A DNA stretch of 64,000 nucleotides from Bdellovibrionaceae bacterium UBA3535 (GTDB taxonomy: Bacteria > Bdellovibrionota > Bdellovibrionia > Bdellovibrionales > UBA840). The translations under genes were made by a program, and so were the position numbers. The first letter of the stretch is position 1, and every line of letters starts with the position of its first letter. Location of the stretch: NCBI GenBank assembly GCA_002376845.1, contig DFOS01000015.1, forward strand, positions 75,431 through 139,430, given 5' to 3'. Positions 33,816-42,405 of this stretch are shown here, one piece after another. Below the pieces are notes generated by a model, which saw nothing but the letters and a program-made list of their open reading frames with translations, was not told where the DNA came from and did not search any database.

Positions 33816-35519
33816 ATGCAACGACAAAACCTAGATCAGAACGCTCTTTATGAAAAGTTAAGAGGACAAATCCGTAAATTATACGGAGATTCTGAAAATA
33901 TTATAGAGGTTGTCTTACAGGAGATTGCCGCCACCAAGCAGCAATACCATGATTTTCGCGCAGAATTGAGCGAGAAAAATGTATATCTAATTGCCTATGC
34001 AGACCAACTGCAAGATGGCAAAGAATCTTTAAAGTTATTAAAAGATTTTGTAGCAAAGCACTTGAGTGAGGCATTCTCTTGTGTGCATCTCCTTCCCTTT
34101 TATCCATCTTCTTCAGATGGAGGTTTTGCCGTAAAAGATTATAGAGAAGTATGTAAAGACTACGGGACATGGCAGGATATTGCTGCATTTAAAGAGGCCG
34201 GGGTTTCTGTCATGCTGGATGCCGTTTTTAATCATGCCTCTAGCGAACACGAGTGGTTTAGAAAATGGCGCAGTGGAGATGAGTCCTTTGCCAAATATTT
34301 TTATGCCTTTGATCATATTGATGAAGATCTTAAGAAAGATTTAGAAAAAGTAACTAGGCCGCGCGCTCACCCTTTGATGACGAGGTTTGATACGAAAAAC
34401 GGAGAGCGTTGGGTCTGGACGACCTTTTCTGAGGATCAAGTAGATTTGAATATTTCAGATCCGGAAGTGTTTTTAGAGCTAGTAAAGATCTATCTATTCT
34501 ACCTTTTGCAAAATACATCGGCTGTGAGAATGGATGCTGTACCCTTTTTGTGGAAAAAACTGGGCACCTCTTGTTCGCATCTACCGGAGACGCATTTATT
34601 TTTACAAATTTTTAAGACCATTACAGACTGCATTGATCCCAATATCCAAATGATAGCTGAGGCCAATGTCCCGCAAGAAGAAAATCTCACCTATCTGGGT
34701 GAAAATGGGCAGCGAGAGGCCGACTTAATATACAATTTTACTTATCCGCCACTTATTTGCCACGCAATTTTAAACAATGAAACCAAATACTTTAAAAACT
34801 GGTTAAAGGATTTGGCTAAACTAGAGCATAAAGGCCGCTTTTTTAATGTTAGTGCCACCCACGACGGTATCGGTGTGAGGTCTTTAGAAGGCGTAGTACC
34901 TGCTCTAGATATAGATCACCTCTCTAAAATTGCGGTGATGAAAGGAGGGCATGTCAGTCACAAAACCATGCCCAATGGTTTGCAAGCCTTGTATGAATTA
35001 AATATCACTTGGGCTAGCCTTCTGTATCAAAAGCAAGCCACGGAAGAGCAAAACGTTCGTTTGCTTGTAAACTCCCATGCTTTAAGCTGGGCTTTGCCTG
35101 GAGTGCCGGCCGTATATTTTCATAATTTATTTGCAACTTTTAATGATCAAGAAACTTTTGAAAAGACCAAACACAGGCGCGATTTGAATCGCAAGCGTTA
35201 CCATTTTGAAGAATTAGAAAGACATGTCCAAAAAGGACTGCACAAAGAAGTTTTCACATCCATGTTGCATATTTTGCAAGTACGCAGAAGTTTGGCTGCC
35301 TTTCACCCACATGCGGACTTAGAGGTTCTCGATTTAGGGCAAGATATTATAGCGTTTCGCCGTTTTCTTGGAGAGAAAAAGGTGAATGTTATTTTTAATA
35401 ATTCAGCTTGGACGATACCAATAAATTTACATCCCTTAGGTACATTCGATCACATAAAAAATAGGGAGCTAGAGGTAGAATACCAACTAGCTCCCTACGA
35501 AATGCTGTGGCTTTCCTAG
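33816..35519 (+). CDS. GH13_18 sugar phosphorylase (sucrose or glucosylglycerate type)
   Basis: A 567-residue glycoside hydrolase family 13 subfamily 18 enzyme that would cleave a glucoside with phosphate to alpha-glucose-1-phosphate. Family blocks: LLPFYPSSSDGGFAVKDYREV near 93, VTRPRAHPLMTRFDT and ERWVWTTFSEDQVDLN near 180-212, nucleophile Asp240 in VRMDAVPFLWKKLGTSC, acid/base Glu282 in IAEANVPQEENL, and Asp350 in SATHDGIG. These fit sucrose phosphorylase and E. coli YcjM (glucosylglycerate phosphorylase); substrate cannot be told apart here. ATG 33816 is used because the longer frame runs into the divergent symporter gene. Its 3' end overlaps the convergent protease by four bases. Confidence 0.85.
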   Translation: MQRQNLDQNALYEKLRGQIRKLYGDSENIIEVVLQEIAATKQQYHDFRAELSEKNVYLIAYADQLQDGKESLKLLKDFVAKHLSEAFSCVHLLPFYPSSSDGGFAVKDYREVCKDYGTWQDIAAFKEAGVSVMLDAVFNHASSEHEWFRKWRSGDESFAKYFYAFDHIDEDLKKDLEKVTRPRAHPLMTRFDTKNGERWVWTTFSEDQVDLNISDPEVFLELVKIYLFYLLQNTSAVRMDAVPFLWKKLGTSCSHLPETHLFLQIFKTITDCIDPNIQMIAEANVPQEENLTYLGENGQREADLIYNFTYPPLICHAILNNETKYFKNWLKDLAKLEHKGRFFNVSATHDGIGVRSLEGVVPALDIDHLSKIAVMKGGHVSHKTMPNGLQALYELNITWASLLYQKQATEEQNVRLLVNSHALSWALPGVPAVYFHNLFATFNDQETFEKTKHRRDLNRKRYHFEELERHVQKGLHKEVFTSMLHILQVRRSLAAFHPHADLEVLDLGQDIIAFRRFLGEKKVNVIFNNSAWTIPINLHPLGTFDHIKNRELEVEYQLAPYEMLWLS

Positions 35520-38500
35520 AAGAGCGACTTACATGAACCCCCGCCATGCTCCAAGAGTTTGGTTCGAAAACCAAGTATTGGGGCATCCGCAGCAATTTTC
35601 ACATCGCGGACTTGGTCCGCTTTTCTTTGTTCTACTTTTTTCTCCAAATCAATAACCTCATGGTCGGCCGGACGCGGTACATCGGGGCGCAGAATGTGGT
35701 TATGCCCAATGGTTTCGGTATTGGCTCTAGATTTGTTGCGCTTCATTCGGACATTGTAATTCACGTCTTCTGGATAAATAATTTTATCCCCATGCTTTTC
35801 GTAAAAGGCGTTAAAGTCTTTTTCGGTAAGGGTGCCCTTTTTGGCTAACATTACCGCAAGGGGGGCCAAAACCTGTTTAAAGTTGAGCACTAAAACCTTC
35901 TCTGCCAAACGGTCCGCTTCTAAAAGCATTTCATCCACTAGGCGATTGAGTTTTGCCTTGGAAGCATCATCTAGATTGTTAATGTCTTTTTCTGCTACAA
36001 AGCGGTTGCCCCACTCCGGCGAAATGCCGAATTCCGTAATGGCTTTTACCGCAATTTTTGTGGCTCTTTGGATGTCATTTTGTTTGCCAGCATCGGCGCG
36101 GTTGTATTCGGTAATAATCTCCTGCGCTTTTGCCCCACCAAGTAGAAATGCCATTTCTTTAATGGCCATCTCACGCGTATAACTGGCATGTTCAACTTTT
36201 TTCACCTCAGCCATGCCTAGGTAGCGAATAAATTGGTCGGCAAATTGCATGACTCCAGGCTCTATGGTGACTAGTACTTGTTTGTATTTATCACCTAGTA
36301 AAACCTTGTTCGTTAGGTGATGACCCACCTCATGATAGGCAGTAGAGATTTTATCTTCTGGCCGGCTGCGAATGACTCTTTCCTCACTGCGCTTCGGCAG
36401 CAGTAAGTCTCTTGCCTCTTTTTCGCCCTCGATCTCTACATTGACGACAAATTCTTTTTCAAATTTTTCATTGCTGTTGTCAGGAACGCGCAATACCACC
36501 TTGGTATCACTTTCAGCATTTTTGAGCAAAAGCATATGTAGTTTTGTGCCAAAGACATCTTTTACATATTTATCTATTGATGCCCCTTGTTCCCCTACAT
36601 TAAAGCCATGGCGCTCAATCATTTCCACCATTCGCAAGTAATCTTTCTCACTGGCGAATTCGATCTCCCAACCCGGAGCAGAATCGCGTGCTTTCATATC
36701 CGCTAATTTTTTATTTAGCTTCAGCATACTCAACTGTCGTAAGGATTTGAATGTGTGGGGCGCGTAGAAAAATACACGGTTTAAACCAATACGTGCAACA
36801 AAAGCCTCGGTGAACGCCTTTTCTAAGGTTTTCCGTTGTACACTGGGGTTGGCCATGGCCATTTCATAAATTTTTTGCCTTGCATCCATTTGCTCGACCA
36901 TTGGAATATCTTTGGGAATGCCCTCATACCATTCTTGGCCGACATTACCGGGCATGCCAATGATTACATTTTTCATGGAGCGTGCCTTATTGTCTACAAA
37001 AGAGGTCACGGTCTCTTCACGTAAAATGTCATAAAGTGCCATTAGCTCGCCGCCAAGCCCCTTGAATGTAAGATTGGCAAACTCCTCAAAATTAAAAATC
37101 ACATTGCCATTATGCTTGTCGTACTCCTTCATAAAGACGGAAGGCACCGCGCGCCCGTAAGAATCATGATAGCCATAAAAGAGTTTTTTCATGTCATGCG
37201 GTCCAGAAATCTGATTAAAATCAATGGTTACGAGTTCTTTTCCAAGGGCGTCGGCAAGTGCCTTCATGGTCTCGGATTTACCCGTAGAAGTTGGACCAAG
37301 TAAGAACATGGCCTTTGAAGACTCTTTGGCCTTTTCATGACCGTTGGGTTTTGTTTTGTCAGATTCCACTAGGACCACAGCATCCGCCAGAGCCTCAATG
37401 GCTCTGTCAGCACCAAAGACTCGGCGCTTCATTTTTTCTTCTAATTTAAAGAGCTCGTTCAATTCCTTTTTAGAAATTTTCTCTGCCGGTTTCTCAGATA
37501 AAGAGGCTGTAATGAATTGTTCAAATGCAGGCGTTCCTCGTTTGTTGCCTTCATGTACGACGAGATTCGAGGTTCGATCGGCATTTCTTTTAACATCTAA
37601 AAAGAAATGTTTATCCTTGCCGTCGATATTTACTTTGTTTTCCCGAATCGCATCGTACAGAGGCTTTTCAACAAAAGACTGAATTCGATCATCAAGAGGG
37701 CGAGCGTTATCCTCAGCAATAATATTTCTCATCATTGCATCTTTGATCTTTTCATCCCAGGTTAAATATATTTTTCCTAGTTCCCCGCGATTATTGGCCC
37801 ATTTTTCAGCTACCTCACGCATCTTGATGGTTAGGATTTCTCGCAAACTTTCTGGACTGAGTGGGCGCATAAGTATACGTGATTCTGGGGGAATGCGGTT
37901 AACATATTCTTCCGTATAACCACGCTCACCTTCGCCTGCATCCTTTGCGTAAAGCATATTTGCATTGAGCATTGCATCGCCCAGTTTTTGTTTGTCTGGG
38001 CCATAGACCTCATGCAGGCGGCTCATTTCTTCGTATGAAAGTGGCGGGCCATTTCTTGAGCCATCCAAATTGCGTGAAGTAACTAGATCGATCCCAATAT
38101 TACTGGCGGCAATGATTTTACCTGAGAATGTCATGGATGATACACCACCTTGACCTGGGCTATTCACTTTTACGCGGCCCTTTTCGAGAAGTTCTTTTAA
38201 GACTAGATTTTTTGCACGCTTGGACCAGTCATGCTCCTCGTTAATGAAAATAACACCCATTTCAGGCGGGTAGTAACCTTCCATGACCATACCTGGTTTC
38301 CAATTATGATTGCGTTTAATTGCTCCTTGTGAAATGTAGTATTTCCCACCGGAGAAAAGAACTAGATAGCGAAGAAATGCAGGAATTTCTGATGAGCCTA
38401 CGTAACCCGTGGCAGAGCCAAGTAAACTCCAAATATCGGCTTCTTTTGCGATTCTTTCGATGCGAAACATATAGTCCACGCCGTATTCAGGGTGGGTTTC

Positions 38501-39370
38501 GCTATGCATACCTTTTTTACCATGAAGAGCATCTACATAAGCCTCCGCAACGGTATCTTTTCCTGTTCCGGGTTGTCCCATTAGCATTACTATGGAAGGC
38601 TTTTCCGCACCATAGCCCTTGATTGCAAGGGAATAGACGTAATCAGCAAAATGTTGTACGGCTTCGGGTTGACCTTTAACATTGCTAGCAATCTTTTCGC
38701 TAATTTGTTTCGCCCTCTCCATATCCATCACAAATTCTTTTGGAATTTCATATGGGTCCGTATTTTTTGATTCCTTACCTATGTTTTTTTGGTTGTAAGG
38801 GGGTGGTGCCTTCGAATTGCTCATAAACTCTATAGCAGAAGGAACGCGGTTATTATGCTTTTGGATGTTTTTTACTAAATTGGTTAACTTTCGATGCCAT
38901 TCATTATAATTCGGATTCAAGGATAGATTCATTTCAAAAGTTATTAGAATCTCTCGCAATTCATTGAGTACATCAATTTCGATGGATTGCTCTAAATCAG
39001 GAGCATAAACATTTAAATATCTTATAGGTCTTTGCGATAAATGGTTTAAAAGCATACTAATATGGCGATCGCCAAGTATGCGCTCATTTTTGCTTGCATT
39101 TTGTCTATAGGTTTCAACCTCTAAAGCAAAACGGTTGTAAGCCTGCATGATAAATTCACCAACATTGTACTTTCCTAGTAGCTGTAGATCTTCTTTCTTG
39201 ATGATGGACTGTCGATTTTCAATATAGTCATCTAATGAAGGGTTGTACAAATTTTCGTATACGACAAAAGCTTCAGGCGGGATACGGTCCATAGCCGGAA
39301 GCTTCATTGTAAACATACTAAAAAAGACAAAGACAATCAGTCCACAGACACTGGAATACTTTTGTTGCAT
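35516..39370 (-). CDS. Exported-type tandem Clp-like AAA+ / M41 (FtsH-type) zinc protease fusion
   Basis: A 1284-residue protein with three enzymatic parts. Residues 1-27 form a signal peptide or anchor (LIVFVFFSMFTM, possible cut LPA-MDR). Residues ~30-220 are helical and unrecognised. AAA+ 1 (~230-510) has Walker A GQPGTGKDT at 265-273, Walker B VIFINEE at 373-379 and a NRI arginine finger near 491. AAA+ 2 (~640-880) has GPTSTGKSE at 672-680, VIFNFEE at 757-763 and ARI near 859. Both modules resemble ClpB/ClpA domain 2; each Walker B keeps the Glu but replaces the Asp. The C-terminal domain (~990-1190) is M41-like: AYHEVGHHLT with HEVGH at 1013-1017 and the third ligand Asp1099 in GKQNDIQRATKIA. 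FtsH normally pairs M41 with one different AAA+ module, so this is an unusual fusion. AGGG precedes ATG 39370; an in-frame codon at 39550 is less likely. Confidence 0.85.
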   Translation of the reverse strand: MQQKYSSVCGLIVFVFFSMFTMKLPAMDRIPPEAFVVYENLYNPSLDDYIENRQSIIKKEDLQLLGKYNVGEFIMQAYNRFALEVETYRQNASKNERILGDRHISMLLNHLSQRPIRYLNVYAPDLEQSIEIDVLNELREILITFEMNLSLNPNYNEWHRKLTNLVKNIQKHNNRVPSAIEFMSNSKAPPPYNQKNIGKESKNTDPYEIPKEFVMDMERAKQISEKIASNVKGQPEAVQHFADYVYSLAIKGYGAEKPSIVMLMGQPGTGKDTVAEAYVDALHGKKGMHSETHPEYGVDYMFRIERIAKEADIWSLLGSATGYVGSSEIPAFLRYLVLFSGGKYYISQGAIKRNHNWKPGMVMEGYYPPEMGVIFINEEHDWSKRAKNLVLKELLEKGRVKVNSPGQGGVSSMTFSGKIIAASNIGIDLVTSRNLDGSRNGPPLSYEEMSRLHEVYGPDKQKLGDAMLNANMLYAKDAGEGERGYTEEYVNRIPPESRILMRPLSPESLREILTIKMREVAEKWANNRGELGKIYLTWDEKIKDAMMRNIIAEDNARPLDDRIQSFVEKPLYDAIRENKVNIDGKDKHFFLDVKRNADRTSNLVVHEGNKRGTPAFEQFITASLSEKPAEKISKKELNELFKLEEKMKRRVFGADRAIEALADAVVLVESDKTKPNGHEKAKESSKAMFLLGPTSTGKSETMKALADALGKELVTIDFNQISGPHDMKKLFYGYHDSYGRAVPSVFMKEYDKHNGNVIFNFEEFANLTFKGLGGELMALYDILREETVTSFVDNKARSMKNVIIGMPGNVGQEWYEGIPKDIPMVEQMDARQKIYEMAMANPSVQRKTLEKAFTEAFVARIGLNRVFFYAPHTFKSLRQLSMLKLNKKLADMKARDSAPGWEIEFASEKDYLRMVEMIERHGFNVGEQGASIDKYVKDVFGTKLHMLLLKNAESDTKVVLRVPDNSNEKFEKEFVVNVEIEGEKEARDLLLPKRSEERVIRSRPEDKISTAYHEVGHHLTNKVLLGDKYKQVLVTIEPGVMQFADQFIRYLGMAEVKKVEHASYTREMAIKEMAFLLGGAKAQEIITEYNRADAGKQNDIQRATKIAVKAITEFGISPEWGNRFVAEKDINNLDDASKAKLNRLVDEMLLEADRLAEKVLVLNFKQVLAPLAVMLAKKGTLTEKDFNAFYEKHGDKIIYPEDVNYNVRMKRNKSRANTETIGHNHILRPDVPRPADHEVIDLEKKVEQRKADQVRDVKIAADAPILGFRTKLLEHGGGSCKSLF

Positions 39371-39636
39371 AATAAACCCTGTTTTTGTTGTAGTGGTTAG
39401 GAAAGACTGAATCTTAATATTTGATTTGAGAGTCCCCCGCCCCATGTTCCCTATGGACAAGATAATTAGCAATTCTATTAGGATTCTATAAGTGAGAAAT
39501 CGCACCTTGTAATATATTGCTACTAGATACTGATAGCTAATTGAAAGCATAATGAATCCTTATGAGCCTTGACAAGAAGCCTTTATTTCAGGCATATTTT
39601 TGTAGCTTTTATTTTATTGGAACAGGAGATTATTAT
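39371..39636. other. 266-base divergent spacer
   Basis: The spacer between the AAA+/M41 gene and the DUF2231-like gene. It is AT-rich with several TATAAT-like hexamers near 39478-39530 and no clear gene or strong dyad. It probably holds both promoters. Confidence 0.4.
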
Positions 39637-40092
39637 ATGGATTTACCTCTACACCCCATGATGGTGCATTTGCCCTTAGGATTGGTTGTGGTTTTGCCCG
39701 TAGTAACTGCAATTTTTTTCATTTTATATCGTATGCAATTTTTGAACAAAGCAAGTTATGTATTGATTTTGGTTTTGCACAGTTTTCTCTTAGGCGGTGC
39801 CTATATCGCCGAAGAAACAGGGGAAGAGGATGAGGATCTTGTAGAGCAAGTGGTGGCAGAGCACTACATTGAAGACCATGAAGAAAAGGCTGAGGCATTT
39901 GTAGCAGCGGTAACAGTATCCTTTGTTTTGCATCTTGTGTTTTTCTTTCTACCTATGGGAGCTGCTTTTCATGCAGGCTTGGTACTTGCCCTAGTTATGC
40001 AGGCGGGACTCATCTACTTTGCCTATGAGGTAGGGCATGCGGGTGCGGTATTGGTTTATGAGCATGGCGCTGCCGAAGCTCATAGGCAGTAA
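39637..40092 (+). CDS. DUF2231-like four-helix membrane protein
   Basis: A 151-residue membrane protein starting with LPLHPMMVHLPLGLVVVLPVVT, the HPxxVHxP pattern of DUF2231 proteins, followed by three more helices separated by a strongly acidic loop (ETGEEDEDLVEQVVAEHYIEDHEEKAE) that holds two His. The acidic and His residues on the loop and helices could bind a metal or haem, as proposed for this family; this is inference. ATG 39637 follows AGGAGA at good spacing; a longer frame from 39562 is not supported. It is divergent from the AAA+/M41 protease gene; no link is shown. Confidence 0.7.
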   Translation: MDLPLHPMMVHLPLGLVVVLPVVTAIFFILYRMQFLNKASYVLILVLHSFLLGGAYIAEETGEEDEDLVEQVVAEHYIEDHEEKAEAFVAAVTVSFVLHLVFFFLPMGAAFHAGLVLALVMQAGLIYFAYEVGHAGAVLVYEHGAAEAHRQ

Positions 40093-40177
40093 TCCGTGTA
40101 AAAGTTTTGGTCTATCGTTAGAGGCTTCTGCGGCCTCATGAATGTCAGATATAATAGATAAGGTCTTAGAGCTGGAT

Positions 40178-40194
40178 TGTATCAAAATGATACA
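40178..40194. promoter_or_regulatory. Palindromic operator candidate
   Basis: Perfect inverted repeat TGTATC-AAAAT-GATACA, about 42 bases upstream of the next start codon. A GAGGC/GCCTC hairpin lies further upstream at about 40121-40137. A dimeric repressor or activator could bind the palindrome. Confidence 0.4.
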
Positions 40195-40235
40195 GGCATA
40201 AAGCTTGCTTCTAATTATGGTGGGCAGGGGGTATT

Positions 40236-41219
40236 ATGCTATTATTGATCCTAGCTATAAGCTTATTAAAAGCAGAAGGGCCAAGTCTTTGTACGAAGGC
40301 AAATGCGCTATCTGTTTTGGCGGATAATAATAAGCAACTGATACATACTAAGAAATTGCAAAACCTGATTCAAAATGCAGATACCAAGGAATCAAATTGG
40401 TGTCTTGTAGAAAGTGTTTTGAAAAAAAGTGGCAACCAAAACGGTTTGGATGAATGGTTAACTGTGCGAGATATCTTGAATAGTGACCTAGAAGCGGTTA
40501 CTGCACAAGGTTTGATGCTGGTCGATCATTTAATAGATAATGCTTCCAACGGCAATGAAGTGGATGAGTCAAAGTGGATCTCTTTAATATTAAAGCGAGA
40601 AGTTGTTATCGATAACACAGAAAAGTTAAATCTTATTAAAACAGTATTTACCAATGCGGCCGTATCCAATCAAATGGATGATAATAAGCTGTTTCGTATT
40701 ATTGCCAGTATAGATGAAATTGATAAAGATAAAAAAGATTTCTTACAAGCGGCGATTTATACTTCCCAACGTAAGGGAGTGCAGAGTCGTACAGTGGTTT
40801 TATCTTCATTGGAAAATTTAAAAAAGTATGGGCAGGACTTTTTAGATTCAATTGGCTACGATAAAATGAAGCTCTATACCATATTGTTTTTAGGGGAAAG
40901 GCAGCATAACCGGGTGAAAGAAGCAGCTATATACAGCGGCCTAGAAGAAGTTGTAATTTTTGAAGAGCAGGAATACCTATGTTTGGCCTCCAAGTTGATT
41001 CATTATTTAGATAAAAAAACCAAAGATCAGCCTAGGTATATGGCAAACAATCAGGCGAGTAAAATGCTAACGGACTCTACAAGAAAAAATTGCAAAGGCA
41101 TTCCCATTTTGAATGAAAATGAAATTGATAAGCACATAGATAAGGAATTAAAATCTGCAAAAGAAGAGTATGAGCGTCATAATCAAAAGCCTCTGCAGAA
41201 AATCTCTTTAGCACCATAG
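40236..41219 (+). CDS. Exported helical protein of unknown function
   Basis: A 327-residue product with a short hydrophobic start (LLLILAISLLKAEG) that could be a signal peptide, followed by a purely helical, charged sequence without recognisable motifs. Three Cys near the start and middle (SLCTKAN, NWCLVES, YLCLASK) and one near the end may pair. GGGGG before the ATG is a good ribosome site. The helical layout with evenly spaced hydrophobics suggests an alpha-solenoid, but no TPR or HEAT consensus is evident. Confidence 0.55.
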   Translation: MLLLILAISLLKAEGPSLCTKANALSVLADNNKQLIHTKKLQNLIQNADTKESNWCLVESVLKKSGNQNGLDEWLTVRDILNSDLEAVTAQGLMLVDHLIDNASNGNEVDESKWISLILKREVVIDNTEKLNLIKTVFTNAAVSNQMDDNKLFRIIASIDEIDKDKKDFLQAAIYTSQRKGVQSRTVVLSSLENLKKYGQDFLDSIGYDKMKLYTILFLGERQHNRVKEAAIYSGLEEVVIFEEQEYLCLASKLIHYLDKKTKDQPRYMANNQASKMLTDSTRKNCKGIPILNENEIDKHIDKELKSAKEEYERHNQKPLQKISLAP

Positions 41220-41241
41220 ACTTTTCTTGTACCATTAGATT

Positions 41242-41997
41242 ATGCAAATCCAGACTCTGTTTTGTCATAATTCATTAAGAAACCTAATCCACATTTTTTA
41301 TGATGAATCCACAAATGAAGCCATATGTGTAGATCCCTTTGATGCGGATCAAGCTTATGACTTTGTTCAGAAAAACAAGCTACAGCTAAAATACATTATC
41401 AATACCCACGAGCATTTTGATCACATACGTGGTAATCAATCATTAAAAGAAAAAACAGGCGCACAAATTTATAGTGTCAATGGTGTGCGAAATATAGATA
41501 AAAAAATATTAGATCAACAAGAGCTGATCCTGGGGAATATAAAGATTCAATTTTTTCATACGCCAGGTCACACATTGAATCATATTAGCTTTTTGGCAAA
41601 TGATGAGAATCTATTTTGTGGGGACATGCTGTTTAATGCAGGGGTAGGGCGCTGCTCCAATGGGGGGGACGTTACGACTATGTATCATACCTTTCAGTCT
41701 TTCTTTGCCAAATTGCCGGGATCTACCAAAATATACCCTGGCCATGATTATATTGAAAACAATCTAAACTTTGCGAAACAACGAGAGCCTAGCAATAAGA
41801 GTCTTGATCTTATGCTAGGACAAGCAAAAAGTCTGCGCGGTAAGGATCAATTTATTGTTACCAGCATGCAGCAGGAGCGATCCTACAACCCTTTTTTGCG
41901 CTTAGATTCCAAGGAAATCCAAGAGCGTTGTCAAAGTATCGACGCAACGCCGGAAGAAACCTTTAAATGCTTACGGCGACTGCGAGATGAATGGTAA
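41242..41997 (+). CDS. gloB: Hydroxyacylglutathione hydrolase (glyoxalase II)
   Basis: A 251-residue metallo-beta-lactamase-fold enzyme. The binuclear metal site is THEHFDH near residue 55, with GHT near 110, Asp in FCGDMLFNAGVGRC near 130 and YPGHDYIENNL near 168. The FNAGVGRCSNG block and the C-terminal helical domain ending in NPFLRLDSKEI are typical of GloB, which hydrolyses S-D-lactoylglutathione in methylglyoxal detoxification. It lies 23 bases after the unknown exported protein and just before a small secreted protein; no glyoxalase I is in the window. Glutathione use fits the glutaredoxin fusion elsewhere. Confidence 0.92.
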   Translation: MQIQTLFCHNSLRNLIHIFYDESTNEAICVDPFDADQAYDFVQKNKLQLKYIINTHEHFDHIRGNQSLKEKTGAQIYSVNGVRNIDKKILDQQELILGNIKIQFFHTPGHTLNHISFLANDENLFCGDMLFNAGVGRCSNGGDVTTMYHTFQSFFAKLPGSTKIYPGHDYIENNLNFAKQREPSNKSLDLMLGQAKSLRGKDQFIVTSMQQERSYNPFLRLDSKEIQERCQSIDATPEETFKCLRRLRDEW

Positions 41998-42051
41998 AAT
42001 CTTTTTGGACCATAGCACGAATTGCTTTTTTGTGATGGCCTAGGAGATTGG

Positions 42052-42405
42052 ATGAAACTATTTCTTGCAGCAGTATTACTTTTTGCTTTTGCGCAAACCT
42101 TAACCACTGAGGAAAAAGAGTCCATTGTTAGGGGAGATATTTTTCAGGTGGAATACAATTATGGCAATGAATACGTAGAGCTGAAGTTATCTGGCTACAA
42201 ATTGGCCGATGTTAATTGGAAGGATTTGCGTGTAGAGGCGTACTCTTTAGAAAATCAAATTCAAGAATTTAAAAATATTCAGGCTGGGGTGCCGATTAAG
42301 ATCAAGCGTTCCTACTTATTGAAGCAGCCAGCAGAACTCCGCTTGCGAATACGCTATCAAGATAAAATGGACGAATTAAAGATACCTTTGGATGATTCGT
42401 TTTAG
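42052..42405 (+). CDS. Small secreted protein of unknown function
   Basis: A 117-residue product with signal peptide MKLFLAAVLLFAFAQT. The remaining ~100 residues alternate beta-strand-like stretches (FQVEYNYGNEYVELKLSG, WKDLRVEAYSLENQ, ELRLRIRYQDKM) and look like one beta-sandwich domain. AGGAGATT precedes ATG 42052; a longer frame starting at 42022 is less likely. It overlaps the convergent lipoprotein gene by four bases. No family is recognised. Confidence 0.6.
   Translation: MKLFLAAVLLFAFAQTLTTEEKESIVRGDIFQVEYNYGNEYVELKLSGYKLADVNWKDLRVEAYSLENQIQEFKNIQAGVPIKIKRSYLLKQPAELRLRIRYQDKMDELKIPLDDSF

Noticed and set aside
39370..39550. Longer start (39550) for the AAA+/M41 protein with an extra hydrophobic N-terminus
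   Set aside because: No ribosome site at 39550; AGGG before 39370 and a proper signal peptide at that Met favour the shorter form.
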